A DNA stretch of 64,000 bases from Faecalispora jeddahensis (GCF_000577335.1 NZ_CBYL010000005.1:62001-126000), one strand, 5' to 3'. Positions 50,787 to 60,225 are shown, numbered from the stretch's first letter. Numbers and translations: made by a program. The notes: a model not told the origin generated them from the sequence alone.

Positions 50787-51029
50787 ATGAAGTCAAGTTC
50801 TCATCCTATCGTGATCTGCAAAAAAATCCATAACACCGTGTTCACTAAGGATGAAGAAAAAATCAGCGAAACCAAGACAGTTCAATATTTTCTTCCCAGC
50901 TTCAATTTAAAATCTGTGATTAAATTTCTAGAGGTATTACTGTTGATTCTTCTATTGGTCGCAATCTTTGTCGGCAAAAAAGAAGAAGTTGCTCCAATAA
51001 TGAATTTCATATTGGAACAACTTCATTGA
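50787..51029 (+). CDS. Small single-span membrane protein, 80 aa
   Basis: AAAGGAGAATTTTT precedes the ATG. The first 50 residues are polar and charged (VICKKIHNTVFTKDEEKISETKT). A single strongly hydrophobic helix follows (FLEVLLLILLLVAIFVG, residues about 48-64), then a short charged end. No family is recognised. The elaborate upstream RNA and leader ORF suggest tight control, as for small stress or transport-associated membrane proteins. Confidence 0.65.
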   Translation: MKSSSHPIVICKKIHNTVFTKDEEKISETKTVQYFLPSFNLKSVIKFLEVLLLILLLVAIFVGKKEEVAPIMNFILEQLH

Positions 51030-51047
51030 GAAAATTCGCGAAAGTAC

Positions 51048-51075
51048 TATACACATTATCCTACCAATGTGTATA
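51048..51075 (+). terminator. AT-rich hairpin after the small membrane protein gene
   Basis: TATACACATT pairs perfectly with AATGTGTATA (loop of 8 nt). The stem is AT-rich and the downstream T-tract is weak. Confidence 0.35.
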
Positions 51076-51215
51076 AACCATTCTTATTATTAACATAAAA
51101 TTCATATATTGTCAATGGCATTCAATAAAAGATATCCCTTTGCTATGAAAAAGGGCGCTGGATTCTCCGGCGCCCTTTTCATTGCGGTTATTTATTCCAC
51201 CTGATTGGCTCAGTA

Positions 51216-51695
51216 TTATTTGGCAAACTGATCCATGTACTGCCTCGCTTCCTCTTCGCCGTAGGAACCGCTCAAAACAAAAGTCCCATCTGTAATCGGT
51301 TCCGTCATTTTCGCAGAGGTAATAATTCCGTCTTTTCCCCAAATAGACAGTTCCTGTTCTTCTTTTACGATTTCGGAACTGTCTTCGGCCAACTGTTTAC
51401 TGCCTTCTTCCGTAAGATGAAACGTAATATCATATCCGTTTGGGGATGGGCCTTGACTGTGTTTCGCCTCAATTCTTTCAATCAGTTCGCCAGTCAAGAC
51501 AATGTCTCCGTCAGCAGCGGCAGTCTTACGAAACACAATCTCTTTTGAGATTTCTTCTTTTGTGAGCACGACGCTGAAACTTTCAGGCGCACTGCTCAAA
51601 ACCGCAGACGAAACCGGGGATTCGCCCTGAGTGCAGCCATTCAGAACAAAACTGAGAAGAAAAATGGAACAAAGCAACAGCAGTGATTTTTTCAT
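51216..51695 (-). CDS. Lipoprotein with SecD P1-head-like domain
   Basis: 159 residues with a lipoprotein signal (lipobox LNGC). The mature part contains YDITFHLTEEGSKQLAED, LSIWGKDGIITSAKMTEPIT and FVLSGSYGEEEARQYMDQF, which follow the order of the head subdomain of the SecDF first periplasmic region. SecD itself is a 12-helix partner of the translocon; here only the extracytoplasmic head is kept, tethered by lipid. The function is unknown, possibly chaperoning or modulating secreted proteins. A Ser/Val-rich linker follows the Cys. Confidence 0.72.
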   Translation of the reverse strand: MKKSLLLLCSIFLLSFVLNGCTQGESPVSSAVLSSAPESFSVVLTKEEISKEIVFRKTAAADGDIVLTGELIERIEAKHSQGPSPNGYDITFHLTEEGSKQLAEDSSEIVKEEQELSIWGKDGIITSAKMTEPITDGTFVLSGSYGEEEARQYMDQFAK

Positions 51696-52199
51696 CGCGG
51701 CAAATTCCCCTTTTATCCATCTCTAAACGTTAACACCTGTTGATACCATAATACCAAACGCCGCAAAAGTCAATGAAGCGAATTCTGCCAGACATCTGGT
51801 CGATGGAGGGGCATCAGGGCAGCACCAGCAGTCCCTTGAGCATGATAACAAATCCGACAGTCAGGCAGATCATTGTGACTCTGTGCCCCAGGTGTTGCTC
51901 AATAAATGCTGAAACGATAGTAAAACAATCCGTGGTAAACTATTTGCAGGTTCTGAACGGAATGGGAGGCAATCACAAACGTGTTCATTCTCGCGTAATA
52001 CTCCATATGGGAATTATTTAAGTCACGCAAAATTGCTTTTTCCATCACTTCCGTATATATTGTGAATAGAGAAGTCCAATCATGTAAACTATCTTCATAA
52101 AATCTTAAGACTTTCATAAGGAAAACAAAAGGACTCTCTTTTGCCCTTTACCTTATGATAAATCATAAAAGCGTGGCGGAAAAAGGAGTGATGAACCGT

Positions 52200-52898
52200 A
52201 TGGGCGCTGATATTTTAATCGTAGACGATGAGCAGACCATAGCGGATTTAGTAGAGGTATACTTAAAAAACGAAGGATTTACCGTGCATAAATTCTATAA
52301 CGGTGAGGACGCCATCCGGAGCGTGGAATCGGAACAGATCGATCTTGCGATTCTCGACGTAATGCTGCCGGACATCGATGGGTTTTCCCTCTGTCGGAAG
52401 ATTCGGGAGAAACACAATTTCCCCATTATTATGCTGACAGCAAAAGAGGAAGAAGTGGATAAAATCACCGGCCTGACGCTTGGGGCAGACGATTATGTGA
52501 CAAAACCATTCCAACCCCTGGAACTCGTTGCCCGCATCAAAGCGCAGCTTCGCCGGTTTACCCGATACAATTCCAGTGAAACGGTACCGGAAGAATCTGT
52601 TCTCTCCTTTTCCGGTCTGGTCCTGAATCAGGATACGCACGAATGCACGCTCAACGAAAAGCCGCTGTCACTGACGCCAACGGAATTTTCAATTTTATGG
52701 GTTCTCAGTTCCAATCGTGGACATGTAGTAAGCTCAGAAGAGCTGTTCCGGGAGGTTTGGGGCGAAAAATACTACAGCAACAGCAACAACACGGTCATGG
52801 TGCATATTCGGCACCTGCGCGAGAAAATGTGTGATTCTGCGGAGCATCCAAAATATATCAAAACAGTGTGGGGGGTCGGCTATAAAATTGAAAAATAA
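52200..52898 (+). CDS. OmpR/VanR-type response regulator
   Basis: 232 residues from the ATG at 52200 (AAGGAG 11 bp upstream); an ATG at 52191 is too close to that site. Receiver domain with ILIVDDEQ, phospho-acceptor Asp in LAILDVMLPDIDG, Thr in MLTAKEE and Lys in YVTKPFQPLEL. The C-terminal winged helix has LTPTEFSILWVL and HIRHLREKM. It overlaps the kinase gene by 11 bp. The neighbours (carboxypeptidase, VanZ) suggest a cell-wall-directed regulon. Confidence 0.9.
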   Translation: MGADILIVDDEQTIADLVEVYLKNEGFTVHKFYNGEDAIRSVESEQIDLAILDVMLPDIDGFSLCRKIREKHNFPIIMLTAKEEEVDKITGLTLGADDYVTKPFQPLELVARIKAQLRRFTRYNSSETVPEESVLSFSGLVLNQDTHECTLNEKPLSLTPTEFSILWVLSSNRGHVVSSEELFREVWGEKYYSNSNNTVMVHIRHLREKMCDSAEHPKYIKTVWGVGYKIEK

Positions 52899-54024
52899 AC
52901 TGAATACTCCGGCTAAGATATTTCTGATCGTTATCGCCACCATTTTTTTGAGCTTCAGTGTATTGTATATTCTGGATACCGGGATCGCCAATCGCATGTT
53001 CAGCAATTGGATTTATAAAAGTTTTATTATTGAAGAAACACATACCTATTGGGGCATTTCCGGTACCTTTGTCGACACACAGTTCAACTGGCTTGCTTTG
53101 AAAAAGTTCATCTATATTGCGTCCATCGCCGTAATCTCAGCGATCGTTTTGTTAAGCTGTCTGATCTATTACGGTTCCGCAAAGAAAAAATCCAGGCAAA
53201 TCATGAACCAAATTTCGAACGCCATGAGACAGGTTCTGATCTCGGATCAAACTCTGCCTGTTCTGCCGCGGGAATACGATGAATTTAAAATTCAACTGAT
53301 GCAGTTGAAAGAAATGGAACGGCACAGCCGCCAGCTTGCGCAGGCCGAAATGCAGCGAAAAAACGATTTGATCACGTATCTTGCCCACGACCTGAAAACG
53401 CCGCTGGCTTCTGTGATCGGGTACCTTTGTCTTTTGAATGAAGCGCCGGATATGCCGGAAACACAGAAAGAAAAGTACACGGGCATCGCGCTGCAAAAAA
53501 CATATCGGCTGGAAGAATTGATCAATGAGTTTTTCGATATCACCCGCTTCAATTTACAGTCTCTTGTCCTGAATAAAAGCAAAATTGATCTTTCTTTGAT
53601 GCTGCGGCAGATGGCGGACGAATTTTATCCTATGCTGATCCCCAAAGGGATGGAAGCGGTTGTCCATGTTCCGGAAAATCTGATTCTGAACGGGGATGCG
53701 GACAAGCTGGCCCGCGTCTTCAACAACATTCTGAAAAACGCGATTGCCTACAGCTACGAAAACAGCGTGATCGATATTTTGGCAATGCAGCAAAACCAAA
53801 ATGTCGTGATCACTTTCACGGATCACGGAGAACCGATTCCGCCGCAAAAACTGAACACGATTTTTGAAAAATTCTATCGCCTAGATTCCTCCCGTTCTTC
53901 CAACACCGGGGGCGCGGGTCTCGGCCTCGCCATTGCAAAAGAAATCGTAACGGCCCACGGCGGAACGATCACGGCAGAAAGCGACGCGGAGCACACGGTA
54001 TTTACGGTAAAAATCCCATCATAA
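52888..54024 (+). CDS. VanS-like sensor histidine kinase
   Basis: 378 residues from a TTG at 52888, inside the end of the regulator gene. Two membrane helices (residues about 8-28 and 70-92) flank a short outside loop of about 40 residues. A HAMP-like linker and the H-box LAHDLKTPLASVIGYL (phospho-His) come next, then N-box NNILKNAIAYS and G-boxes DHGEPIPPQ and GAGLGLAIAKEI. It senses a cell-envelope signal and phosphorylates the response regulator. The sequence resembles VanS of the vanG group. Confidence 0.88.
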   Translation: MKNKLNTPAKIFLIVIATIFLSFSVLYILDTGIANRMFSNWIYKSFIIEETHTYWGISGTFVDTQFNWLALKKFIYIASIAVISAIVLLSCLIYYGSAKKKSRQIMNQISNAMRQVLISDQTLPVLPREYDEFKIQLMQLKEMERHSRQLAQAEMQRKNDLITYLAHDLKTPLASVIGYLCLLNEAPDMPETQKEKYTGIALQKTYRLEELINEFFDITRFNLQSLVLNKSKIDLSLMLRQMADEFYPMLIPKGMEAVVHVPENLILNGDADKLARVFNNILKNAIAYSYENSVIDILAMQQNQNVVITFTDHGEPIPPQKLNTIFEKFYRLDSSRSSNTGGAGLGLAIAKEIVTAHGGTITAESDAEHTVFTVKIPS

Positions 54025-54121
54025 GAGAATCTTAAGAGATTCATAAGATAGAATTCCAACATGGCAGCCGAATTTATAGTTGAATAGAGGTAATAAAAAA
54101 AACCAAGGAGCTGTTTTACCG

Positions 54122-55081
54122 TTGCATTCCAGAAAGAAAAAATCCGGTTGCCTGTTCGTTGTTTTTGTTTTCATTGTTTCTGTCCTGGCATTTCAATTCG
54201 GACCGTCCGTTATGAGCGATATCATCAAAAAGAGTGTTCGCTCTGCCGCTTCCGGCCCGTCCCTTACTTTGATCCCCGAAAATTCCGATACGCCTGTCTC
54301 TATTGATACAGGGGATCTGCACAGCGCTTATGCGATTCTTGTCCGGCTGAGCGACAAAACCGTGCTGATGCAGAAGCAGGGTAACGAAAGGATTTATCCC
54401 GCTTCGCTGACGAAAATGATGACGGCTGTTGTGGCCATTGAGAATATTCCGGATCTACAGAAAGAGATCGAACTCTCTTCTTCCATTTTTCAGCCGCTTT
54501 ATAAAGCCGACGCCTCTATGGCGGGGTTTCTGCCCGGAGAAAAAGTCCCGGCCATCGATCTTCTGTACGGCGCTCTGCTGCCGAGCGGAGCGGAATGCTG
54601 CATCGGACTTGCAGATGAAATCTCTGGCTCAGAAGAAAGCTTTGTAAAAAAGATGAATCAAAAAGCGGACCAGCTCGGCATGAGCAACACCCATTTTATC
54701 AACTCGACCGGGCTGCAAAACGAAAATCACTACTCAACCGTGAAAGATTTATCGCTTCTTCTCGATTACGCACTCCAAAATCAAACGTTCCGGGAAATCT
54801 TCACTTCTTCCCGCCATTCAACAGCGGCCACCAATAAACACCCGGACGGCATTACCTTTACCAGCACGTTATCTCAAAGCCTGAAGGATCAGACGCTTCC
54901 GGGCGGAGAGATTCTCGGCGGGAAAACGGGGTTTACCGATGAGGCCGGGCTTTGCCTCGCCAGTCTTGCTCAAATAGGCGGGAAGGAATACATTCTCGTA
55001 ACTGCCGGAGCAGAGGGAGACCATAAAACCGAACCGTACGACATTGACGACGCGCGTGAAGTATATCAAAGGCTGAATTAA
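54122..55081 (+). CDS. D-alanyl-D-alanine carboxypeptidase (peptidase S11)
   Basis: 319 residues from a TTG at 54122 (AAGGAG 11 bp upstream); a TTG at 54080 is open but lacks a site. One N-terminal membrane helix. SLTKM holds the catalytic Ser and Lys (SxxK), SGAE the second motif (usually SxN, here Ala for Asn), KTGFTDEAG the third. It acts outside the cell on peptidoglycan stem pentapeptides. It lies in one operon with VanR/VanS-like genes and vanZ, and so may lower D-Ala-D-Ala targets under glycopeptide or wall stress. Confidence 0.88.
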   Translation: MHSRKKKSGCLFVVFVFIVSVLAFQFGPSVMSDIIKKSVRSAASGPSLTLIPENSDTPVSIDTGDLHSAYAILVRLSDKTVLMQKQGNERIYPASLTKMMTAVVAIENIPDLQKEIELSSSIFQPLYKADASMAGFLPGEKVPAIDLLYGALLPSGAECCIGLADEISGSEESFVKKMNQKADQLGMSNTHFINSTGLQNENHYSTVKDLSLLLDYALQNQTFREIFTSSRHSTAATNKHPDGITFTSTLSQSLKDQTLPGGEILGGKTGFTDEAGLCLASLAQIGGKEYILVTAGAEGDHKTEPYDIDDAREVYQRLN

Positions 55082-55127
55082 ACGGTTTCGCTGTCTTTGA
55101 AATTGATTACAAAAGGAAGATCAAAAA

Positions 55128-55784
55128 TTGCCCTTATTGCTGATAAAACAACTCATGATCTGCTTTGTCTATGCCCTCCCGTTTCTGCTCTTATTTGAGA
55201 TTCCGCTCCTGATTCACCGCAGAAAAGCCGAAGGAAAAATCCCCTATCGGCATTTTGCTCTCAATTTGATTTTTGTTTGGTCTCTGGCGATCATGCTGTA
55301 TTTGACGGGTATCCATTCCGTTTTTTCTTTTTCCAGTGATGCCATTCTCACCTGGCAGGGACTGCACATCCCGGCAAGTGAAGTCAATCTGACCCTATTT
55401 CATTCTCTGGCGATAAACTCTCGCCAATATCTGGAAAACATATTGCTTTTCATTCCTTTCGGATTTTTTCTGCCTCTGCTGTGGGAACAGTATCGTCCGT
55501 TGTGGAAAACCGTATCTTGCGGATTTTTGCTTTCTTTGGCAATTGAATTCAGCCAACTGTTTAATCACAGGATTTCAGATATTGACGATCTGCTGACGAA
55601 TACGCTCGGAGCGTTTGCCGGATGGCTGCTTTGGCTGCTGCTGCAAAAAAGCCTCTCCGCAATTCGAGGAGAGGCTACGATTTCAAAAGAAGATCAAAAA
55701 GAGACTTTTCTATTACGCCATGAAGCCTTGCTTGATATGGCTGCCGCATTTATGGGGATGTTTTTCCTGTATCCATTTCGCTGA
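55128..55784 (+). CDS. VanZ-family membrane protein
   Basis: 218 residues from a TTG at 55128. About five membrane helices. The signature NILLFIPFGFFLPLLW and the acidic SQLFNHRISDIDDLLTNTLGAFAGW are typical of VanZ. The family includes TeicoplaninA resistance protein VanZ, which lowers teicoplanin susceptibility without D-Ala-D-Lac. It ends with an unusual 45-residue tail after the last helix (QKSLSAIRGEATISK...). It is the last gene of the vanR-vanS-carboxypeptidase-vanZ set. Confidence 0.88.
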   Translation: MPLLLIKQLMICFVYALPFLLLFEIPLLIHRRKAEGKIPYRHFALNLIFVWSLAIMLYLTGIHSVFSFSSDAILTWQGLHIPASEVNLTLFHSLAINSRQYLENILLFIPFGFFLPLLWEQYRPLWKTVSCGFLLSLAIEFSQLFNHRISDIDDLLTNTLGAFAGWLLWLLLQKSLSAIRGEATISKEDQKETFLLRHEALLDMAAAFMGMFFLYPFR

Positions 55785-55797
55785 CAGAGCCTTTTCC

Positions 55798-55832
55798 AAA
55801 AATCCCGCCCATTTAAAATGGGCGGGATTTTT
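55798..55832. terminator. Bidirectional terminator
   Basis: A perfect 16-bp stem (55798-55813 with 55817-55832) flanked by A5 and T6, between vanZ and the convergent SDR gene. Confidence 0.9.
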
Positions 55833-55860
55833 TCATCTCAGAAACAATAAAAAATGGATT

Positions 55861-56577
55861 TCAGGATTCATCCACAGTCTCCAAATGCCAACGAAAATCG
55901 CCGTGATAGATCATCTGATGTGTCATTCCTCCGTCTATACAAATATTCTCACCAGTAATAAAGCCGGATTGTTCCGAACAAAGAAACAGCACCATATTGG
56001 CAATATCCAAAGGGGTTCCGACTCTGCCGACAGGATGCTGATTTGCATCGGCCCCGCGGTAATGATTGTTTTTTGTATCGATCCATCCGGGAGAAATGGA
56101 ATTGACCCTGACCTTCCCGGCAAGACTGACAGCCAGCGCATGGGTAAGGGCAGAAATTCCTCCCTTGGCAGCGGAATAGCTTTCTGTGAACGGCTGGCTC
56201 ATACGGTCACGGCTGGAGGAAATGTTAACAATGCTCGCTCCCGGTGCAAAATACTTTAGAAACAACTGTGTCAGCATGAAAGGAGCAGTGACCCCCACAC
56301 GAAGCGCATCATTAAACTCGTCATAGCTGCAAGCATTGATCCCTTTCATTAGCGGCAGGGCATTATTGATGAGATAGTCAACATGCCCGTATTGTTTGAT
56401 CACGGTATCAGCAAAATGCCTTAAGGTCTGCTCGTCACCGATGTCGCCCACAAAATAAGGATTGTCCTGTATGTCGATGACGCAGACCTTTGTGCCACGC
56501 TTTTCGAACTCTTCACAGATGCATTTTCCAATACCGCTTGCACCGCCGGTAACAACGGCGATCTTATCCTGAAACAT
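55861..56577 (-). CDS. Short-chain dehydrogenase/reductase
   Basis: 238 residues. TGGASGIGKCI is the NAD(P)-binding TGxxxGIG motif, NNA marks the next conserved site, catalytic Ser is in NISSSRDRM, and YSAAK gives the Tyr-Lys pair. The end GSFITGENICIDGGM is typical of classical SDRs. Cytoplasmic oxidoreductase, substrate unknown. AAAGGAGATCCCT precedes the ATG. Confidence 0.9.
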   Translation of the reverse strand: MFQDKIAVVTGGASGIGKCICEEFEKRGTKVCVIDIQDNPYFVGDIGDEQTLRHFADTVIKQYGHVDYLINNALPLMKGINACSYDEFNDALRVGVTAPFMLTQLFLKYFAPGASIVNISSSRDRMSQPFTESYSAAKGGISALTHALAVSLAGKVRVNSISPGWIDTKNNHYRGADANQHPVGRVGTPLDIANMVLFLCSEQSGFITGENICIDGGMTHQMIYHGDFRWHLETVDES

Positions 56578-56687
56578 AGGGATCTCCTTTCCTGCCAGAA
56601 AAGTGATGTGAGAAAGTTTTTACATCATCAACAGAATGGGAAGCAAAAGTGAATCGGAACGTTTTATATCCCTGAACAGTCATCGAA

Positions 56688-57752
56688 TTACGCTTTTATT
56701 GCCCATCTCAATTTTGCTGAGCGGGCACGGCTATTCCTATTACATTCTTCCGCTGATGGCCGGATCACCTCAGTTGAAATCTCACTGTAAACGCCTTCAC
56801 GCAGCAATGCTTTAAAAGATTTTTTGACAAGTCTGTCTTCTCCCGAATGGAAAGACAGGATGGCGACACGCCCGCCTTTTGAAAGGACGTTAGGAAGTTT
56901 TTCTAAAAATTCATATAATACCTCAAATTCACTATTCACATCGATCCGCAATGCCTGGAAGGTTCTTTGGCATGATTTCCGAGTTAATTCTTTGCGTTGA
57001 TCTTTCGCAATAAATTTGAGCGCATCTTCAATAATCTGTCGGAGCTGAGTTGTCGTCGAAATATCAGCCCCCTTTTTCATTTGAGAAATAATCGCTCTGG
57101 AGATTTGGGCCGCATAGGGCTCATCCGAATTCTCAATCAACATCCCTTCTATTTCTTCCTGCGTCATCTCTTTTAAGCGCTCCGCACCGGATATTCCTTT
57201 TTGAGGATTCAATCGCAAATCCAATGGCCCGTCTTTTTTATAGGAAAACCCTCTATCCGGATTATCTATCTGCATAGACGACAGACCCAAATCCGCCAAC
57301 ACAAAATCAAACGGGCCTGCTTCAGCGGCAACTTGATCGATATTGGCAAAGTTCAGCAGCTTGGTAGTTAACAGATTTGGACCATAACCCAAACGCTGTA
57401 AGCGTTCTGTCGTCTTGGATAATTCAATCGGGTCTACATCAAGGGAATACAAATGCCCCTTTGACTCTAAACATTTTAGCATTTCTAATGTGTGGCCACC
57501 ATATCCCAGGGTTGCATCCAACCCAATTTGTCCGGGTTTGATTTGCAAAAAACCCAATATTTCTTTGACACATATGGATATATGCATACCGGCAGGGGTA
57601 TTGCCTTTTTGAAGAATCTTTGCTACCGTATCTGCATATTTTTCCGGTTGAAGTTCTTTGTATTTTTCTTTAAAGTTTCTTGGATGAGTTCCTTTATATC
57701 GAACACGTCGTTGATGCTTCTGTTCCGGATAATCCATTGGATTCCTCTCCAT
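56688..57752 (-). CDS. rsmH: RsmH-type 16S rRNA (cytosine-N4) methyltransferase, second-type paralogue
   Basis: 354 residues from the ATG at 57752 (or 349 from ATG 57737). AGMHISICVKEIL and GLDATLGYGGHTLEMLK are the RsmH SAM-binding start, and ADLGLSSMQIDNPDRGFSYKKDGPLDLR is the diagnostic loop. SCQRTFQALRIDVNSE and ILSFHSGEDRLVKK follow. A basic N-terminal extension of about 55 residues (KHQRRVRYKGTHPRNFKEKYKEL) is absent from the cell-division-cluster RsmH. This copy is not next to ftsL or mraZ, so the cell probably has another. It methylates rRNA C1402 or a related target. Confidence 0.82.
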   Translation of the reverse strand: MERNPMDYPEQKHQRRVRYKGTHPRNFKEKYKELQPEKYADTVAKILQKGNTPAGMHISICVKEILGFLQIKPGQIGLDATLGYGGHTLEMLKCLESKGHLYSLDVDPIELSKTTERLQRLGYGPNLLTTKLLNFANIDQVAAEAGPFDFVLADLGLSSMQIDNPDRGFSYKKDGPLDLRLNPQKGISGAERLKEMTQEEIEGMLIENSDEPYAAQISRAIISQMKKGADISTTTQLRQIIEDALKFIAKDQRKELTRKSCQRTFQALRIDVNSEFEVLYEFLEKLPNVLSKGGRVAILSFHSGEDRLVKKSFKALLREGVYSEISTEVIRPSAEECNRNSRARSAKLRWAIKA

Positions 57753-58002
57753 CTCTTTCCTGTTATCTTTATCTTCATTACGGATGATTTCAAAATCAAT
57801 AGCCGTGTGTAGTATCGTTCTGTTATGAGGCGCTTGTCCTGATTATAAACACAATTTGCAATCCATACTCGTCTGTCAAATACAAATTGCTGGACTGCGT
57901 GTTATATTTATTCGAGAGACAGTTCCTTTTCATTCAGAAACGCATACCGGCTTGTATCTGCCGTATGAGTTCCAAGCCGAGTTGTTTTAGCGGGCCATAT
58001 TT

Positions 58003-60225
58003 TTAAATACCGCCGATCAATTCTTCGATATGGTCTGCGGCATATTGCTGGGCTTGTTGATGATATAAATTTTGCCTGTAAGCGTTCCCAGCGGAATTGG
58101 TTCTTTCCACAGTGGCAATTCCATGTTCTTTTCCAAGTTCCGTTGCAACCCGGTTACCTTTTCCTTCCACGTTTTCTGGCTGCAGCAAGCCCTTTTTCAT
58201 GAAGAAGTTTGTCAGCTTAATTGCACTGAGCTTGTAATCCCCCTTTTGCAATAGCAGAGAATTCAGCATGTCGGTCAGAATCGACACCGGAACAGCTTCC
58301 ACAGACGGAACAAACGACCGTTTTACATATTCACATATCTCCCCAATGGATGGTGCGGAATCCGCCGAAATGGGTTGCCCCACATTGGCCGTCACGGCGC
58401 TATTCTGTGATATAATCTTTAAAAACCGTTCGCCGTAGCGCTGGAATTTCACTTCACCTACGCCGGAAACCGCCAACATATCGTCTTTATTCACCGGCTT
58501 TTTTCTGCACATATCAAGCAGTGTCGCATCCGAAAAAACAACGAATGCCGGCACCCTGTTTTCTTCCGCAATTTGAAACCGCAGACCCTTCAGCTCTGCG
58601 AACAGGTGCTGGTCGATCTCCCCAACATACTTGCTGGATTTCGAATTACCAGATTTCATTTCTTTCTGTGCACGCTCAGATTCTCTCACCACTTTCATAA
58701 GGATCGGTTGATCAGAATCTAAAAGCGTTTTGTATTTCGTTCCCAGTTTCACGACCGGAAATTCGGTATTCGTAAGGACAATATATTCATTGATGACAAG
58801 ATAATTGATCATTTCGCGGATACGGCTTTGCGGAACCTCTTTCATAATACCGTAGGTCGACAGTTGATCTAAATGAAGATTTTGTATTTTCTCACCGCGG
58901 CTGCCACGTAAGGTGTCAATCAACATCTGGACGCCATATCTTTCACGCATCCGATAGATACAGGAGACGATCTTTTTGCTGTAATCCAATATATCGACCG
59001 TTTCAAAATTCTGCTTACAGTTGCTGCAGTTCCCACAATAATTGCCCGATCGGTCTCCGAAATATCGCAAAATATACGACCTCAGACAATCCATCGTGTG
59101 GCAATAATAGGTCATTTGCTTCAGCCGTTCCCGCTCTTTTTCTTTTACGAGCTCCAGGGTTTCAGAATCCAATTCATTTTGTTCGCTGGTGTGATCGATT
59201 AAAAATTGATTCGTGATCACATCCTGTCCGCCATAAAGCAAAATGCAGTCTGCATTTGTGCCGTCGCGTCCCGCTCTTCCTGCTTCCTGATAGTAGCTCT
59301 CGATATTTTTGGGCATATTGTAATGGATCACGAAATTCACATTACTTTTATCAATCCCCATACCAAATGCATTTGTTGCGACCATAATCGTTTTTCTGTC
59401 GTACAAAAAATCATCCTGGTTGGTTGTGCGTTCAGACTCCGATAACCCGGCGTGATAGCGTGTGGCGTTATAATGATCGTTCTGCAGGTCGCCGCATACC
59501 TGTTCCACTGTTTTTCTGGTAGCGCAATAGATGATGCCGCCTTTATCCGGGTTATTTTGAAGAAAACGGATAACGGCTTGATATTTGTCTTTTGGCTTTT
59601 GCACTTCAAAATACAAATTTTCTCTGTCAAACCCGGTTGCCGCAATAAAAGGCTGTTTCAGTCTTAATATTTTGATGATATCGTCTTTTACTTCACGAGT
59701 CGCCGTCGCTGTGAACGCGGATATTACCGGCCTTTTCGGCAGTTTGTCAATAAATTCGGTGATCTTTAAGTAGCTGGGCCGAAAGTCCTGGCCCCATTGG
59801 GATACACAGTGTGCCTCGTCAACCGTAACCATAGCAATATTAGCCGATCTTGCAAATGAAACAAACTCATCCACATCCAACCGTTCGGGCGCGACATAGA
59901 TGATTTTATATTTCCCGTTCCGGGCATTTTCAATGGCTTTCTGCGTTTGATTTGCACTCAGTGATGAATTGATATATGCAGCCGGAATTCCATTTGCAAT
60001 CAAAGACTGCACCTGGTCTTTCATCAGTGAGATCAGGGGAGAAACGACAATCGTAATACCATCATAAAGCATTGCCGGGACTTGAAAACAAATGGATTTG
60101 CCGGCGCCGGTCGGCATAATCCCTAAAACGTCATCCCCGTCAACGATGTGATCAATTAATGCTTCCTGCCCTTCCCGAAAGGCTATGTATCCGAAATATT
60201 GCTTTAATATTTGTTCTTTGGACAT
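58003..60225 (-). CDS. recQ: ATP-dependent DNA helicase RecQ
   Basis: 740 residues. Helicase core with MPTGAGKSICFQ (Walker A), VDEAHCVSQWGQDFRP and GRAGRDGTNADC (motif VI). A zinc-binding region with CLRSYILRYFG and CGNCSNC sits near residue 390, then a winged-helix RQC domain and an HRDC domain at about 530-610 (FVVFSDATLLDMCRKKP ... VGEVKFQRYG). A further C-terminal helical domain of about 120 residues follows. It unwinds DNA in 3' to 5' direction during repair and recombination. AGGATC precedes the ATG. Confidence 0.94.
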   Translation of the reverse strand: MSKEQILKQYFGYIAFREGQEALIDHIVDGDDVLGIMPTGAGKSICFQVPAMLYDGITIVVSPLISLMKDQVQSLIANGIPAAYINSSLSANQTQKAIENARNGKYKIIYVAPERLDVDEFVSFARSANIAMVTVDEAHCVSQWGQDFRPSYLKITEFIDKLPKRPVISAFTATATREVKDDIIKILRLKQPFIAATGFDRENLYFEVQKPKDKYQAVIRFLQNNPDKGGIIYCATRKTVEQVCGDLQNDHYNATRYHAGLSESERTTNQDDFLYDRKTIMVATNAFGMGIDKSNVNFVIHYNMPKNIESYYQEAGRAGRDGTNADCILLYGGQDVITNQFLIDHTSEQNELDSETLELVKEKERERLKQMTYYCHTMDCLRSYILRYFGDRSGNYCGNCSNCKQNFETVDILDYSKKIVSCIYRMRERYGVQMLIDTLRGSRGEKIQNLHLDQLSTYGIMKEVPQSRIREMINYLVINEYIVLTNTEFPVVKLGTKYKTLLDSDQPILMKVVRESERAQKEMKSGNSKSSKYVGEIDQHLFAELKGLRFQIAEENRVPAFVVFSDATLLDMCRKKPVNKDDMLAVSGVGEVKFQRYGERFLKIISQNSAVTANVGQPISADSAPSIGEICEYVKRSFVPSVEAVPVSILTDMLNSLLLQKGDYKLSAIKLTNFFMKKGLLQPENVEGKGNRVATELGKEHGIATVERTNSAGNAYRQNLYHQQAQQYAADHIEELIGGI

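Noticed and set aside
51773-52117. Short frames on both strands upstream of the VanR-like gene, including a minus-strand hydrophobic stretch near 51.8-51.9 kb
   Set aside because: Too short, no ribosome site and no family match; a membrane-protein remnant is possible but unsupported.
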